From assembly GCA_905183005.1 (NCBI GenBank), contig CAJJDO010000008.1, positions 808,927 to 872,926 on the forward strand: DNA of 64,000 nucleotides, given 5' to 3'. Below are positions 36,001-48,442 of the stretch, one piece after another (positions within the stretch are counted from its first letter, which is position 1; every line of letters begins with the position of its first letter). The stretch comes from Paramecium pentaurelia. Taxonomy: Eukaryota; Ciliophora; Oligohymenophorea; Peniculida; Parameciidae. The notes below the pieces were generated by a model. That model did not search any database. It was not told where the DNA came from and saw nothing but the letters and a program-made list of their open reading frames with translations. A program made the position numbers and the translations under genes.

Positions 36001-39000
36001 TGTATAAAGTTTTATTGATCATAAACTTAAAGCAACAAGATTATCTGAATCAAATAGTGTTAAAATTTCATGCAAGTAATTAGCTTGTGAAATTATACAA
36101 AAGATTTTTGATTTTGAAGCAAATATAAGAGTTTTTGAAGCTGCTAAACTTTTAAAAACTCTATTAATTGAATTAAAAATTATTGAAAATATAGAATAAA
36201 AATAATCAGGAAGTAGTAGAAATATAAAATCAAATTCAAAAATAAAAACATTATTTACTAGTGAAAGTACAAAACCAAATGCTAAATCTATTGCTGATAA
36301 ATTAAAAAAGAAATCTACTGAGGAAGAAAAAGTATTTTATGATCCTTAAAATTGGATTTCAAAATTTAAATTATTATTACAAAAAAGATCTTTATCTGAT
36401 GTTGAATTTTTTGAATTAATATTTGCTGAATTGTCATTCTATGAAAATCCATTATTGCCTAAATATTCACTTGAAATATTAAAAAGAGCTTATGGTTAAA
36501 GAAAAGAATTAATATCTAACTTTGAAAAAATAATTATTGTAGTTTCAGGAAAAACATAAGAATTATCTGAATTAAGTTCATTGATTTTTAATAAATTTGA
36601 TATTTTGACAGATTCTTACTTTATAGAAATGTATAATGAAAATAGTCCAACATTTTAAAAATAAAATATAATTTGGAATTTGAATTAATAAGAAGCTTAA
36701 AAAGCAGGTCTTATTTAAAATTTATAAAGACTCAATAGATATTTAAAAAAAGATTTTGACAAAACAAAACAATAAGTATCTTTAAGTTATGAAGATTATT
36801 ATCCTGATAATAGATCTAGAATCATATATCATGAAAGAGAATTAAATTATAGACTTCATCAATCTTTATTAATAGCTCAAGAATTACATATTCCAATATT
36901 AAATTTTATCAAAATATTTGTTCCATCTTTATCAGAAATTTATTGGAAATTATTACATGCTTGTTATGATTATCTAACATTAATAATTTGGAATCATATG
37001 GAAAATAAAATAGCTTTATCAAAATATAAAGAATCCATGTATCCTCATTTATAATATAATATTGGAATGATTGATTTCTTAAAAGCTTTATTTGCAAATA
37101 ATAAACCATTAATTTATAGTTAAAGAGAGATTCCAAATGTTTTATAAATGGTTCTTAAATAATGTGATAGTTCACCTTTGAGTAATTATTACAAATCAAA
37201 ATTATTAGATTTTTTGAGAATTATATTAATTTTCAATTCATCATACATACCACAAAATCAAACTTTAACTTTGTAAAATTTATAAGAAAATTCATATGCA
37301 AATCTTATTTTAAGCTTAAATTTAGCCACTTCAGATATTATGGCTACTCAAAATTCTGAATAAAGTTTTAGTGATGTTACATCATAAACTTCTGAACCAA
37401 TTATTGAGAATTTAATATTAACTGAAGATCAAATTTCATATTATATAAATTAATACTAAATAGAATACTCAAAATTAAATAAGGATTAGATTTAAATTGA
37501 TATAAGTCCAGAACTTACTTATATGTATACATTTTTTGGTCTTTTCAGTTAATTAGTTGAAGAATAACACAAAGTTAATCAAAAAAAATGTAGAAAGATC
37601 CATACATTTCCAGATCTAATAAAATTATTATCTTTATCATAATAAGTATGGCCATTGAAAAGATATTTAAGAGCATATACAAATAGACTTTATTATTGTT
37701 AGGGAAGGGATGTAGTTACTTAATTTATTTCAGTTGATTTCATAACAATTTTAGATGATTTAGAAAATATTATAGAATTAAAATCTAGTCAAAGTCTTTC
37801 ATTTTTTAATTAAATTACTATTATCAATCCAATTAGATATAAATATTTAATTTCATATATTTATTTATATTTAGAAGAAATATTGATTACATTGCATTAT
37901 GTATTTAATAATATAGAATTTTTGGAAGATTTAGAAGAATAATTATAATTAAATAGGAGTAAAAATAAATTGATAATCCATTTATAAATATTTGATTTAA
38001 TATAGAAGTTAATATTAATTGAAAGATTTTATTAAAAGTAGAATATAGGACATTTATCAAAAATAATTTTAAATATTCTTCATAGCATAGTTTCAACATT
38101 TGATCTTTAAGTATTAAAAATTAGAGATTAACTATTTGTGTTGACATTAAAATAAATTAATTCTTATGAAAAAGCACTTTAATTAAGTTCTTCAAATATT
38201 ATAATTTCTTCTGAAGCAATAGATTCAGAAATAAGAAATTCACTTGAAAATACAAGTAGATTTTAACATAATGAAGAAGACTATAAAAAAAGTTTAATTG
38301 ATTCAATTTTTTCAGTTGATAGATTTACACAAGGGAAATAAGCTTTAGGAAATTTGGTTAAATATTGGAAAAATACAAAGAGATCATCTTTATAACCAGA
38401 AGATTTGAATGAAAAGATTAATCATAAACTTAAAAGAGTCATTAATATATTAAGTTTATCTTCTTCATTTTAAATATTTCTAGAAGAAGAATTCCTTGAA
38501 GCTTGTAAGAAAATGTTATCAATTGGATAAGAATCAATGTTGGCTTATTAAACTAAATTTGAAGTTACATCATTAAAACATTACATTTAAAATATAATTC
38601 ATATGAGTATATCAAATGAAGCATAATTTACAGATGATTTAAGAATATTCTTTTTAAAAATGATAAGTAAATTAATAACTGAAAAGAATTAGGCTAATAG
38701 TATTTAATTAGTATAAGTTGATTAATGGCCTAGTGAATATTGGATTGATTATAAATAAGAAATTGAAAATGCTTAAAACTTTTTAGTTGATTGTGGTGCT
38801 GCTGATTTAGTAATAGCTTTATTTTCTGAATAGAAATTAGAGATTAGATTAGATTTATTAAGTGAATGTTTGTTGTTTTTAATAGCATTCTTATTAGGTG
38901 GAAATACAAAAGCTTAAAATGCTATTTTGGAGAAGCTTAAAAAAGATGAATAAAATACAGTATTAACAAATTTTCGAGTTTTAATTAGTAAATTAACTTA

Positions 39001-41192
39001 AGTTATTAATAATAATTTTTCAATAATTACTTAAGAATAATCAGAAAGTTCAGAATTAATTTAGACAGTTGATAATTATGACTTTTTTGATGTTGATACT
39101 TAAACTATGATTAGATTGAATGTTATAGATCCAGATGATGCAAAAGAAACAGCATTTAAAAAATTGTGTTTAGATGTTATTTGTAGATTTTTTAGAGTTA
39201 TGCAATTATTTTGTGAGAATAATAATGTGGAAATGAAAAAATATATAAGATAATAAACAGATTAAAAGAATAATCCAAAAATATTATCAACTAATTTTAT
39301 TGAATTTGCTAGTGTATAATTAAGAGTTTACTTTAAAATATTATCAAAAGCAATAATTGTAATTCCATAATCAATGTTAGATTTTGTAAATGAAGTTATT
39401 TAATTGCCTTGTATTGATAATTAAATTACATTATGTAATACAACATTTTTTGAAGATGCAAGTCATATGGCATAATTCTTTAATGATAAAAATAATTAAA
39501 TTTAAAGATTATTTGAAAATTCTGAAGATTTATAAGAATTGTAAGAACTTTAAAATAAAATTCTATAAGCAGTATTATCAGTCTTAGAAGGAAATGAAGA
39601 AAAGATATATAAAGATTTATCCAATAAATTAGAAGCATAATTTTTAATAAACTTTCTAAAAAATAATTTAGAATCTTTGAATATTTAAAATTCATAAGAT
39701 TTAGAATAAGTTTTATAATTATAAGATAAAATATTTGATAGTGATATGTAAAAAATTTTAAATGTTTGTATCATACAACAATAAATGACTTAACATTCTG
39801 ATAATAAATGGCTTGTTTAATTTTAAGAGAAAATGGAATAATTTCCAGAACTTCCAAAAATATTTTAAAAATTATAAAATCTAATCCATAAAATTGAAAT
39901 TATTTATTAAGGAAAAAAGATGAAAGTATTTTTTCCATTTCATCCTTATTTTCATTTGTTATCAGAATAAACAAAATAAGAATTATTATTTACTGTAAAT
40001 AGAGAAACATAAAGGGATAAATTAGTAGGAATGTTATCTTAATCTGAAATTTTATTTTATGAATTAGAACACAATTATAAATTAAATCATTTTAGAATTC
40101 CTATTACTTAATAAAATTTAGATTTATTATAAAATCTAGCATCAACATTTGCTGTATTAATTAATTTAGCTATGGTAATCATTTATTATATATTATTTTT
40201 AGATATTTTTTTATACTGTTGTAGTCAAGGAGAATACTTATTTTTTATATTCAAATCAAATAAATCAACTAATAATAAATCTATTATCTTTGGGACAGCT
40301 ATTCTCATAAATAGCATTATTTATAATGGTCAGTTTATAAAGAGTTCCAATAGCAATAGAAAAGAATCGTAAAACAAAGGATAGTTTATTATCCTATATT
40401 GTATTCTTTAAAGAAGATACATGTCTTATTTTATTATTCCTGGTTATAATATCCTTTTATGGAGTATTCTGTAATTCAAATTTTTATGTGATACATTTGG
40501 TTGAAATATTTAGTAGAAATTCACTTCTAAAAAATGTATTCTAAGCTATTTCATATAATGCTAAACAATTGTTTGTAGTTGGATTATTGGGAATTCTTTT
40601 CGTGTTTGCCTTTTCTGTGATAAGCTTTAATGTTTATTTTGATGATATTTATTAAGGAGAATAGACTGAAACTTGTAATTCATTAATTACATGCATGATT
40701 ACATTAATTACTTCAGGTGTTATTGGTAATAGCATGATTAATTGGGACCCTTTAAAATTCTTTTTTGATATGTTATTTACAGTTTTCTTTGGATTGCTCT
40801 TTACTAATATTATATAGGGTATTATGATTGATACTTTTGCTGAATTAAGAGATTAAAGGTAAAAGATAGAAGAAGATATCAAAAATAAATGTTTCATTTG
40901 TGCAGCATCAAGAACAGATTTAGAAAAGATGAATATATCTTTTGATGAACATACTCATTAATTACATTATATGTGGAATTACATATTCTATGTGAAATGC
41001 TTAAAATTAAAAGAATGGACAGAATATACTGGTCTAGAATATTGGATACATGCCAAATTAGAATCAGATGATATTACTTGGTTTCCTGAAAGTGTTAATG
41101 ATGATGCAAATCTTACTGATTAAATGTCTAAAATGGAATAAATTCTTAGTGATGTAATAGTGTTATAAAATGAAATATTAAGAAGAATTTGA
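33066..41192 (+). CDS. Inositol trisphosphate receptor-type intracellular calcium release channel
   Basis: ATG 33066 to TGA 41190; four introns (26, 22, 26, 28 nt, TAG ends) give about 2,674 residues, the usual size of IP3 receptors. The N-terminus has beta-trefoil/MIR sequence (GSIVRIQGKTDSGGQGFIS, then FFDKAVYYQT). A RIH-like helical region includes LKILSSICVSNGQPVKENQ. The C-terminal channel has six hydrophobic segments, a pore loop with CNSLITCMITLITSG, and then GIMIDTFAELRDQRQKIEED and KCFICAASRTDLEKM, the IP3 receptor signature after the last helix, with EYTGLEYW at the end. Such channels release calcium from stores on ligand binding; Paramecium has a family of them. The pore filter differs from the animal GGGVGD. 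Ligand binding residues were not checked one by one. Confidence 0.93.
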
Positions 41193-41315
41193 TAATTTTC
41201 AATATACTTATAATAATTTAATGCTTTATTAAATATTTAGAATGTAGCATAGAATAATTTGAAAAACTACTTTAAGACTTTTAAGTTGTTATTTATTTTA
41301 TTTTGTACACATTCA

Positions 41316-41800
41316 TCATTCATAAACCCATCCATGATCATTGGTATTCCAATTAACCAATTCTTAAGGTTAGAACCATAAACTGATCTCCTTGTTGGCT
41401 GATTCAACAGAGTCTGATCCGTGAATAACATTTCTTCCAACATCAATAGCAAAATCTCCTCTGATTGTGCCTGGTTTTGAAGCAAGTGGATTTGTTTCAC
41501 CTAACATGACTCTTCCTGTCTTGACAGCTATGTAAAATAATACAATTCTATACCATCCTTTCCTTCCCAAACCATAGCAGCAACTGGACCTGAACTGACA
41601 TATTTTAAAAGACTTGGGAAGAAAGGTCTTTCCTTCAAATCAGCATAGTGCTAAGTCAAAAGACCTTAGTCTGGAGCAACAAATTTAAGGGCAACGAGTT
41701 TGAATCCTCTGTCTTCGAATCTTTGAATGATTTTTCCGACAAGTCTTCTTTAGACTCCGTCTGGTTTGACCATGATGAAGGTTCTTTCTTAGTTATTCAT
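41316..41800 (-). CDS. Nucleoside diphosphate kinase
   Basis: ATG 41800 to TGA 41316 with one 26-nt intron, 152 residues, exactly the family size. Motifs: ERTFIMVKPDGVQRRLVG at the start, ERPFFPSLLKYVSSGPVAAM, GETNPLASKPGTIRGDF, and the active-site histidine in NVIHGSDS. It transfers the gamma-phosphate between nucleoside triphosphates and diphosphates through a phosphohistidine. Codon use is richer in G and C than its neighbours, as often in highly expressed genes. It is convergent with the calcium channel gene, 123 bp away. Confidence 0.95.
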
Positions 41801-41850
41801 AAATTTATTTAAATTTAATTTATGTCGTGGATTATATCTTTTTTTATTAA

Positions 41851-42512
41851 TCAATATTATTGTTTTAAGAAATTTAATACTGCGTCATTACTTTTCAAGT
41901 AATCTTAATGCAGAACATCACATGGTTCACTACTCTCTAAATTTTACATCTTAATCTTTTCTATTGCTTAATTTAATTCTTTAATCTATTGTTTGGCTAT
42001 TTAAAGTTCTATATAAAGTATTTATTTCTCTTAGTTCAAAGTTTTCTGCTTTTTATGTTCATCTTAAACATAGAGTCTTTGATTTTCCAATTCCTTTGTT
42101 TTATTATTATAATATATACCTGAATCATTGCTATTATAAGATCATTTTTTCCTTCATTTTAAAACGAAGTTTCTTTAAGTTCATCTATTTATGTTAATAA
42201 TTATTTTATTTTATTAGATTGATTCTCCACCATATTTGTCAATCGTTCATTGTCATCAATTAAAGAGGTTATTTGATCAATTGGCAATTTTTTATAAGCA
42301 TCTAATTATATTTCCAATTATTTATTCTTTTATTCTAGACTTACTATCTTTGTTTTAAAATCCTATTGTTCTAATTGTTTTATTTTTATTTATAATATTT
42401 CATTCTCCTTTTTTAACTAATTTACTTATCTTGTCAATCTAACATGTTCTCGATCATTAGTTAAACATTATGTAAATCCAGTTAGGGTTTCTTAACTTAA
42501 CTATCGTGACAT
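41851..42512 (-). CDS. Coiled-coil protein
   Basis: ATG 42512 to TGA 41851 with one 26-nt intron ending AAG, about 211 residues. It is nearly all heptad-like (VNQLKKENEILQIKIKQLEQ, KNKQLEIQLDAYKKL, KQILYIELQIAKQQIKELNQ). Without the splice the frame stops early; with it the coiled coil continues in phase. No family recognised. It ends 50 bp upstream of the NDP kinase start on the same strand. Confidence 0.7.
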
Positions 42513-42745
42513 CTAAAAAGGGGTTGGGCACTTATTAGAATCACTTAAAACTCTAATCAGTTAGGATTTTTACATTATTGATAATTAAAATTTAAAGATA
42601 GTTGTTATATATAGTATTTCATTCCTAAATATTATAGTTATTAAATCAAAAATATATAACAATCTTATTATTATATTTATATTATAATGATATCTCATAG
42701 GGTATTGATGTAGTGAATAGAAATTATATAATAATATTATTAATA
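42513..42745. other. Short AT-rich spacer
   Basis: Upstream of the coiled-coil gene. It holds one GGGGTTGGG at 42520-42528 and otherwise nothing recognisable. Confidence 0.45.
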
Positions 42746-45700
42746 TCATTTTATTGTACTAAAATTTTAAAGTTATGGAAGTTTAGTTTTTGCATCTATT
42801 TTGGTCAAGTTCATCTTTAAAAACCTTCTCTTATATTTTTTTGTAGCAAAACCAATTTTTTCATAGAACCTTCTTAAATGAGGACAATTATCACCACAAC
42901 GAGCATGAATCTATCTCATTTTTTTCATATACTCTCTAAATTCTTCAAGGGAAATTGACTCATTTCCTATTTTAAGGATAAAATTGATATTTACCTTGCT
43001 TGCCTAATTAGTTTCTAATTTATCTCAGAATTTCCCCCATTTATCCATTTTTTGATTACATTAATCTTTAATAAAGTTTATCCGATTAATCTTCTTCTGG
43101 TTGATCTTCATCCAAAGAATCTAAAGATTTATTAGATTAAGCAGATGAAGGTCTAGGTCTTAATACTTCCTCATCAGAATCATGTTATTACATTTGCTAT
43201 TATTATTTTGTTGTTCTTTTAACCTAAATTTGTTATTTAAGCATCACCCAATTTCTAATTTATTCTTACTTACTTTTTTCCAATCCCAAATTACCCAATT
43301 ACTCTAAAATTTAATCTAATAATGACTATGATTTATCACTAAAATCAAAGATCCCTTCAGTCTAAATTTCTCTATCTTCAGTACCTAATTTTATTATTTT
43401 CACAATCTTAGTTCCATCTGAAGAGATTTTAGTCTCTTCTACAACAATATTACCATTCTTGTCTTTATTAAATTTCTTTATTATTTTTTCTACCTTACCA
43501 TCCTTTCCAATTCTAGTTTCTTCTATAATTTATTCTCCATTTAATCCTTTTTTAGTTCTAATTACAACCCTATTTCCATTGGCATCAATAGTTTCAATTT
43601 CTGTAATTTCAAGCCCATCTTTATCTTTATATTATTTTTTTTTTACTGTAATTTTACTTCCATCAGCATTAGTGGTTACTTCTTCAATAATGTTATTTCC
43701 ATCTTTATCTTTTATAATTCTTGTTTTAATTAATCTCTTATTTCCTTATTCATCTGTGATAATTTCTTCTTTGATTTCATTTCCATTTCTATCTTTATAA
43801 ACCTTCCTTTATACAGTTTGTTATTATCCATTTTCCCCTTGGATAATTTCAACTTCAATAGGATGACCATCCTTATCAATTTAGACTTGTTTTTATGTAT
43901 TTGTAATTTTTCCATCAGCCCCAACAATTTATTTTTAGACAATTTCTTTTCCATTTGAATCTTTCATTGTTTTTGTTATAATTTTTGCTCCTGTTTAAGG
44001 ATCAATAGATTCTTCTTCAGTAATAATATTTCCATTTCTATCTTTATATTAACGTTATTTAACAACAGTGACATTTCCATTTTAGTCCATGATTTCTGAT
44101 TCTACAGTATATGTACCATCAGGATTCTTTTTCTTTTTAGATGTTTTGATAGTAATAGTTCCATCAGGATTAATAGTTTCTTCTTCAATAATATCATTTC
44201 CATTCTCATCTTTTTTAATTTTAGTTCTTTTGATAATTTTATTTCCATTTTCATCTAACATAACTTCTTCTGTTATAGCAATTCCATTTTCCACAATCAT
44301 TTTTTTCTCCACTTATTATATTTTTCCATTTTTATCTATAATTTATTCTTGAATAATATCTTATCCAAATTGATTCTTTTTTATAGTAGCAATAGATTTA
44401 TTTCCATTTGCATCAGTTCTTTCTTCTATAATAACTTAATTTCCATTAGCATCTTTAACTATCTTTCTTTTAACTGTTGTTACATTACCAAATTAATCAG
44501 TAATTTCTTCTTCTACAACCTCATTACCATCTTTATCTTTATAAACTTTTTATTTTTTTGTTGTTTTATTACCTTATTCATCAATAGTAATTTCTTCAAT
44601 AATATCATTACCATCTTTGTCTTTAGTTACTCTCTAATTTTTTATTATTTTATAAATACTTTAGCTACTTTCTGTTTTTTACCCTTTTCATCAATAAATT
44701 CTTCTTCAACATAATCATTACCATTTTTATCTTTCTTTACTTTCATTTATTTAATCCTTATTTATTTTTTTCCATTCTCATCTATATATTCTTCTTATAC
44801 TTCATATGTCTCTTCTCCATCTTTAGCTTAGACCTTCCTCACTTTTTTACCAGAACTGTCTTCAAACCATTCATTCAATTATACTTAACGTCCATCCTTT
44901 GTAATAGGTTTTGTTGGAATCTTTATTTTAGCTCCCCCAATAGCAAATCCACCAAATTACTCTAAAAATTATTAAGTTTATTTAGATTATTAAATCATAA
45001 TTGGTTTATCTCTAGCTCTTAATTCTTCACCTTATGCATTTACAACAACTTCCTCTTCTACTTCCATTTCTTCTTCTATCCATTCTCCTTAAGTGTTTTA
45101 TCTTTTAACAAGTTTCATGACCTTTCTTGTGATTATTTTTTCTCCAGGATTTAAATATTCAGGATCAAACAAAGGATCATAAAAAGGTACTTTTGCTAAT
45201 TTTTATTTTCTTGTTAATTCATCTTTTTTGACTTATCTAGTTATTGCAGAAATATCAGATCCACAAATTTATTTAAATATAGGATCTTTTAATAAATCAT
45301 CTACTACCATTAATTCTTTCATCTCTTATAAATTTAATTTTTCATTAAAATCAAACCTCAATAGATTATCTAATTAATTCAAAATCAATTTCTTTTGATC
45401 TTCACTTATATTAGAATTTTAAACAAATAATCTAAACCTTTCTAAACTTCTATTATACTCTTTCTCTAAACCTGCAACATTATCTATAAGATTTTTTATT
45501 CTGAATTTCATCTTTATATTATCTTCAACTAATTTTCTTATTTTTTCTGAATCTGTTTTATTAATTACAGCCTATTATTCATTATTTGCCTTTTCCTTTG
45601 ATTTCAATTATTCCTATAATTTTCTACTTTCTAAATTTGCTTTAGTTAATTGATTATTTATATTGCTCAATTATTGAATATATGCATCTTTTTCAATACC

Positions 45701-47787
45701 TAAATCTTTAACCTTTCTTTCTAATTATAAAATCTTGGATTCTCTTTCTGCTCCTTCTTTTCTATGTTACTACATCTTTTCTTAGAATTCAATTTCAATT
45801 TTCATTTTATCTGTCTAACTTGCCACTCCTTCCATATAAACTAATTATCCATTCTTCATTAATGCTCTACCTGCTTTAATATCTTATAATGCTTTTTCTT
45901 AAGCTTATTTTTAAACTCCTCTTATACTATCCATAAGAGTGTTTTCTAAATTAAATATCTATTCTCTTTCCTTATTTTATTATTCCTCAATTTCTGCAGC
46001 CTCATCATCAATTTCATGTGTAATTCTTCTTTTTTTTCCTAAATCTTTCAAAACTTCTTTTAAATTAGCTTATGCTTTTGATTCTCCAACAGCCATTAAA
46101 TCAAGTTTTCTATTTTTTAAGAATTCAGCAATTTTCAAACTATCTTCATCTAAATCATCNACCTTTCTTGTGATTATTTTTTCTCCAGGATTTAAATATT
46201 CAGGATCAAACAAAGGATCATAAAAAGGTACTTTTGCTAATTTTTATTTTCTTGTTAATTCATCTTTTTTGACTTATCTAGTTATTGCAGAAATATCAGA
46301 TCCACAAATTTATTTAAATATAGGATCTTTTAATAAATCATCTACTACCATTAATTCTTTCATCTCTTATAAATTTAATTTTTCATTAAAATCAAACCTC
46401 AATAGATTATCTAATTAATTCAAAATCAATTTCTTTTGATCTTCACTTATATTAGAATTTTAAACAAATAATCTAAACCTTTCTAAACTTCTATTATACT
46501 CTTTCTCTAAACCTGCAACATTATCTATAAGATTTTTTATTCTGAATTTCATCTTTATATTATCTTCAACTAATTTTCTTATTTTTTCTGAATCTGTTTT
46601 ATTAATTACAGCCTATTATTCATTATTTGCCTTTTCCTTTGATTTCAATTATTCCTATAATTTTCTACTTTCTAAATTTGCTTTAGTTAATTGATTATTT
46701 ATATTGCTCAATTATTGAATATATGCATCTTTTTCAATACCTAAATCTTTAACCTTTCTTTCTAATTATAAAATCTTGGATTCTCTTTCTGCTCCTTCTT
46801 TTCTATGTTACTACATCTTTTCTTAGAATTCAATTTCAATTTTCATTTTATCTGTCTAACTTGCCACTCCTTCCATATAAACTAATTATCCATTCTTCAT
46901 TAATGCTCTACCTGCTTTAATATCTTATAATGCTTTTTCTTAAGCTTATTTTTAAACTCCTCTTATACTATCCATAAGAGTGTTTTCTAAATTAAATATC
47001 TATTCTCTTTCCTTATTTTATTATTCCTCAATTTCTGCAGCCTCATCATCAATTTCATGTGTAATTCTTCTTTTTTTTCCTAAATCTTTCAAAACTTCTT
47101 TTAAATTAGCTTATGCTTTTGATTCTCCAACAGCCATTAAATCAAGTTTTCTATTTTTTAAGAATTCAGCAATTTTCAAACTATCTTCATCTAAATCATC
47201 TTAAATATCCATTAATTCCTTTTGCTTTTTTATAAGATGATCTTGATTTCTAGCATTATTCATATCTTCTCCAGTATCAGTCCATTTTTCTGCAAACACT
47301 TTCTTAACCATCTTCTTAACTACAGGTTACAGTTACACTATTTAATGAGCCATTTTATTAGTTTCTCTTTCTTCAGATTAATCAACAGATTTTCTTCTTG
47401 CTTATGTCATATTTTTCTATAAACTTTCAAGCATTTTATCAGGTTGTACCTCAAAATTAGTATTTATTCTATTTTGTGAACAAATACATACTTTAATATA
47501 TAATGAACAATCAAATTCTAGCCATTATAAATTTTATTCAAAGCTTATCTCAATTCACTAAAGTGTGCAACTTCTAGCATTTCACTAATTTCATATAAAA
47601 CTATCTAATATATTTCATGCATTGTTTTCATTAATTCCATTAATTTTGGTTTCGTCAAATCTTTAGATTATTTTTATTTGAAATCATGATCCACTTTTGA
47701 TAATAGTTTATCTAATTTAGCAATTTTTTAAATATCTAAACCTCCAGCAAATTGATTATCAATTTCTGAAAATCTAGCTTCAGCCAT
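42746..47787 (-). CDS. Large protein: coiled coil followed by about 16 Gly-Asn hairpin repeats
   Basis: ATG 47787, TGA 42746. With one of the two duplicated 1,041-bp segments left out and introns of 23, 26 and 28 nt removed, the frame closes exactly and gives about 1,307 residues. Residues 1-560 are helical and coiled coil. Residues about 690-1130 consist of units of 26-29 residues, each with two half-hairpins of the type KDKDGN.I.EE and TDEQGN.....K (for example VYKDRNGNEIKEEIITDEQG). The C-terminus is Gln-rich and ends in a helical domain with CPHLRRFYEKIGF that is spliced in through the 28-nt intron. I recognise no family; the repeat looks like tandem beta hairpins. As assembled the gene is interrupted by an N at 46160. 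Confidence 0.8.
43380..44820 (-). repeat. Tandem coding repeat, period about 84 bp
   Basis: About 16 imperfect units of 78-87 bp encode the Gly-Asn hairpin repeats of the surrounding gene. On the plus strand they show as recurring TTTCCATTTTCATC-like or TTACCATCTTTATC-like phrases. Units differ clearly in sequence, so the array is old and held by protein constraint rather than recent slippage. Confidence 0.8.
45120..46159. repeat. Direct duplication copy A (1,040 bp)
   Basis: Identical to 46161-47200 and separated from it by a single N. Lies wholly inside the hairpin-repeat gene, in the coiled-coil part. Confidence 0.95.
46160..46160. other. Single N marking a contig join
   Basis: Sits exactly between the two identical 1,040-bp segments. 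Confidence 0.95.
46161..47200. repeat. Direct duplication copy B (1,040 bp)
   Basis: Identical to 45120-46159. Leaving one copy out restores a single open gene across the region, which shows the duplication is an assembly artefact. Confidence 0.95.
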
Positions 47788-47825
47788 TAAAATAGATTAT
47801 AAATTTATAATTATAAGTAAATACT

Positions 47826-48407
47826 ATGTCTAAACTATTTAAATACAAAAAAGTTGGGAATAGCTTAGTGGTTATAACTAAAGATTCAATTGAATTAATG
47901 GATTAATTAAGAACAGAGCATTCTAATCTTTGCAAATCCAAATCTGAATTGGAGATAAAAAAATAGTTGATAGAGGATAAAATGAGAGAATTATCAATCA
48001 AGTAAAATTCCTTTTACTAACATAGTGATTAATTAGATATTCCAAAGACAATGTATAAATATCCTATTGATTCTCAAAATGATTAAAGAACTTTAGATGA
48101 AGAAATAAACTTTCAAATCAATGACTATTAAGAATTCATTTCTGATTTTTAAGAAAATGATACAAAAACTAAAAAAGAATTATTTAATTATTTTAGTTAT
48201 AAATCTGATATTAAAGATCTATTTAATGATCCTAATAATACAAACAATCTAAAAAAACTTGCAGAAGAATTTGGAATTAAATCAAATAATATTAATAAGA
48301 TGAAATAACAAATTACGATAATTTAGAATTATTTGTAAAACTAATCATTTCCATCTTCATGGAATAATATTTATAATACAGAATTATTTGATAAATTAGA
48401 AATTTGA
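47826..48407 (+). CDS. Hydrophilic unknown protein, 193 residues
   Basis: ATG 47826 to TGA 48405, no intron. The N-terminal half is helical (LMDQLRTEHSNLCKSKSELE), the rest acidic and Asn-rich with LKKLAEEFGIKSNNINKMKQ. No known motif. It starts 38 bp from the divergent hairpin-repeat gene and ends 35 bp from the convergent coiled-coil gene, so it is well delimited. Function unknown; possibly partner of coiled-coil proteins. Confidence 0.6.
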
Positions 48408-48442
48408 TCAATGCATCATAACTAGTTATAAATAATTATAAT

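Noticed and set aside
42520..42528. GGGGTTGGG resembling ciliate telomere repeat
   Set aside because: Only one and a half units inside unique sequence with genes on both sides; no telomere array.
43459..44714. Plus-strand hydrophobic frames that look like membrane proteins
   Set aside because: Antisense shadows of the Gly-Asn hairpin-repeat gene.
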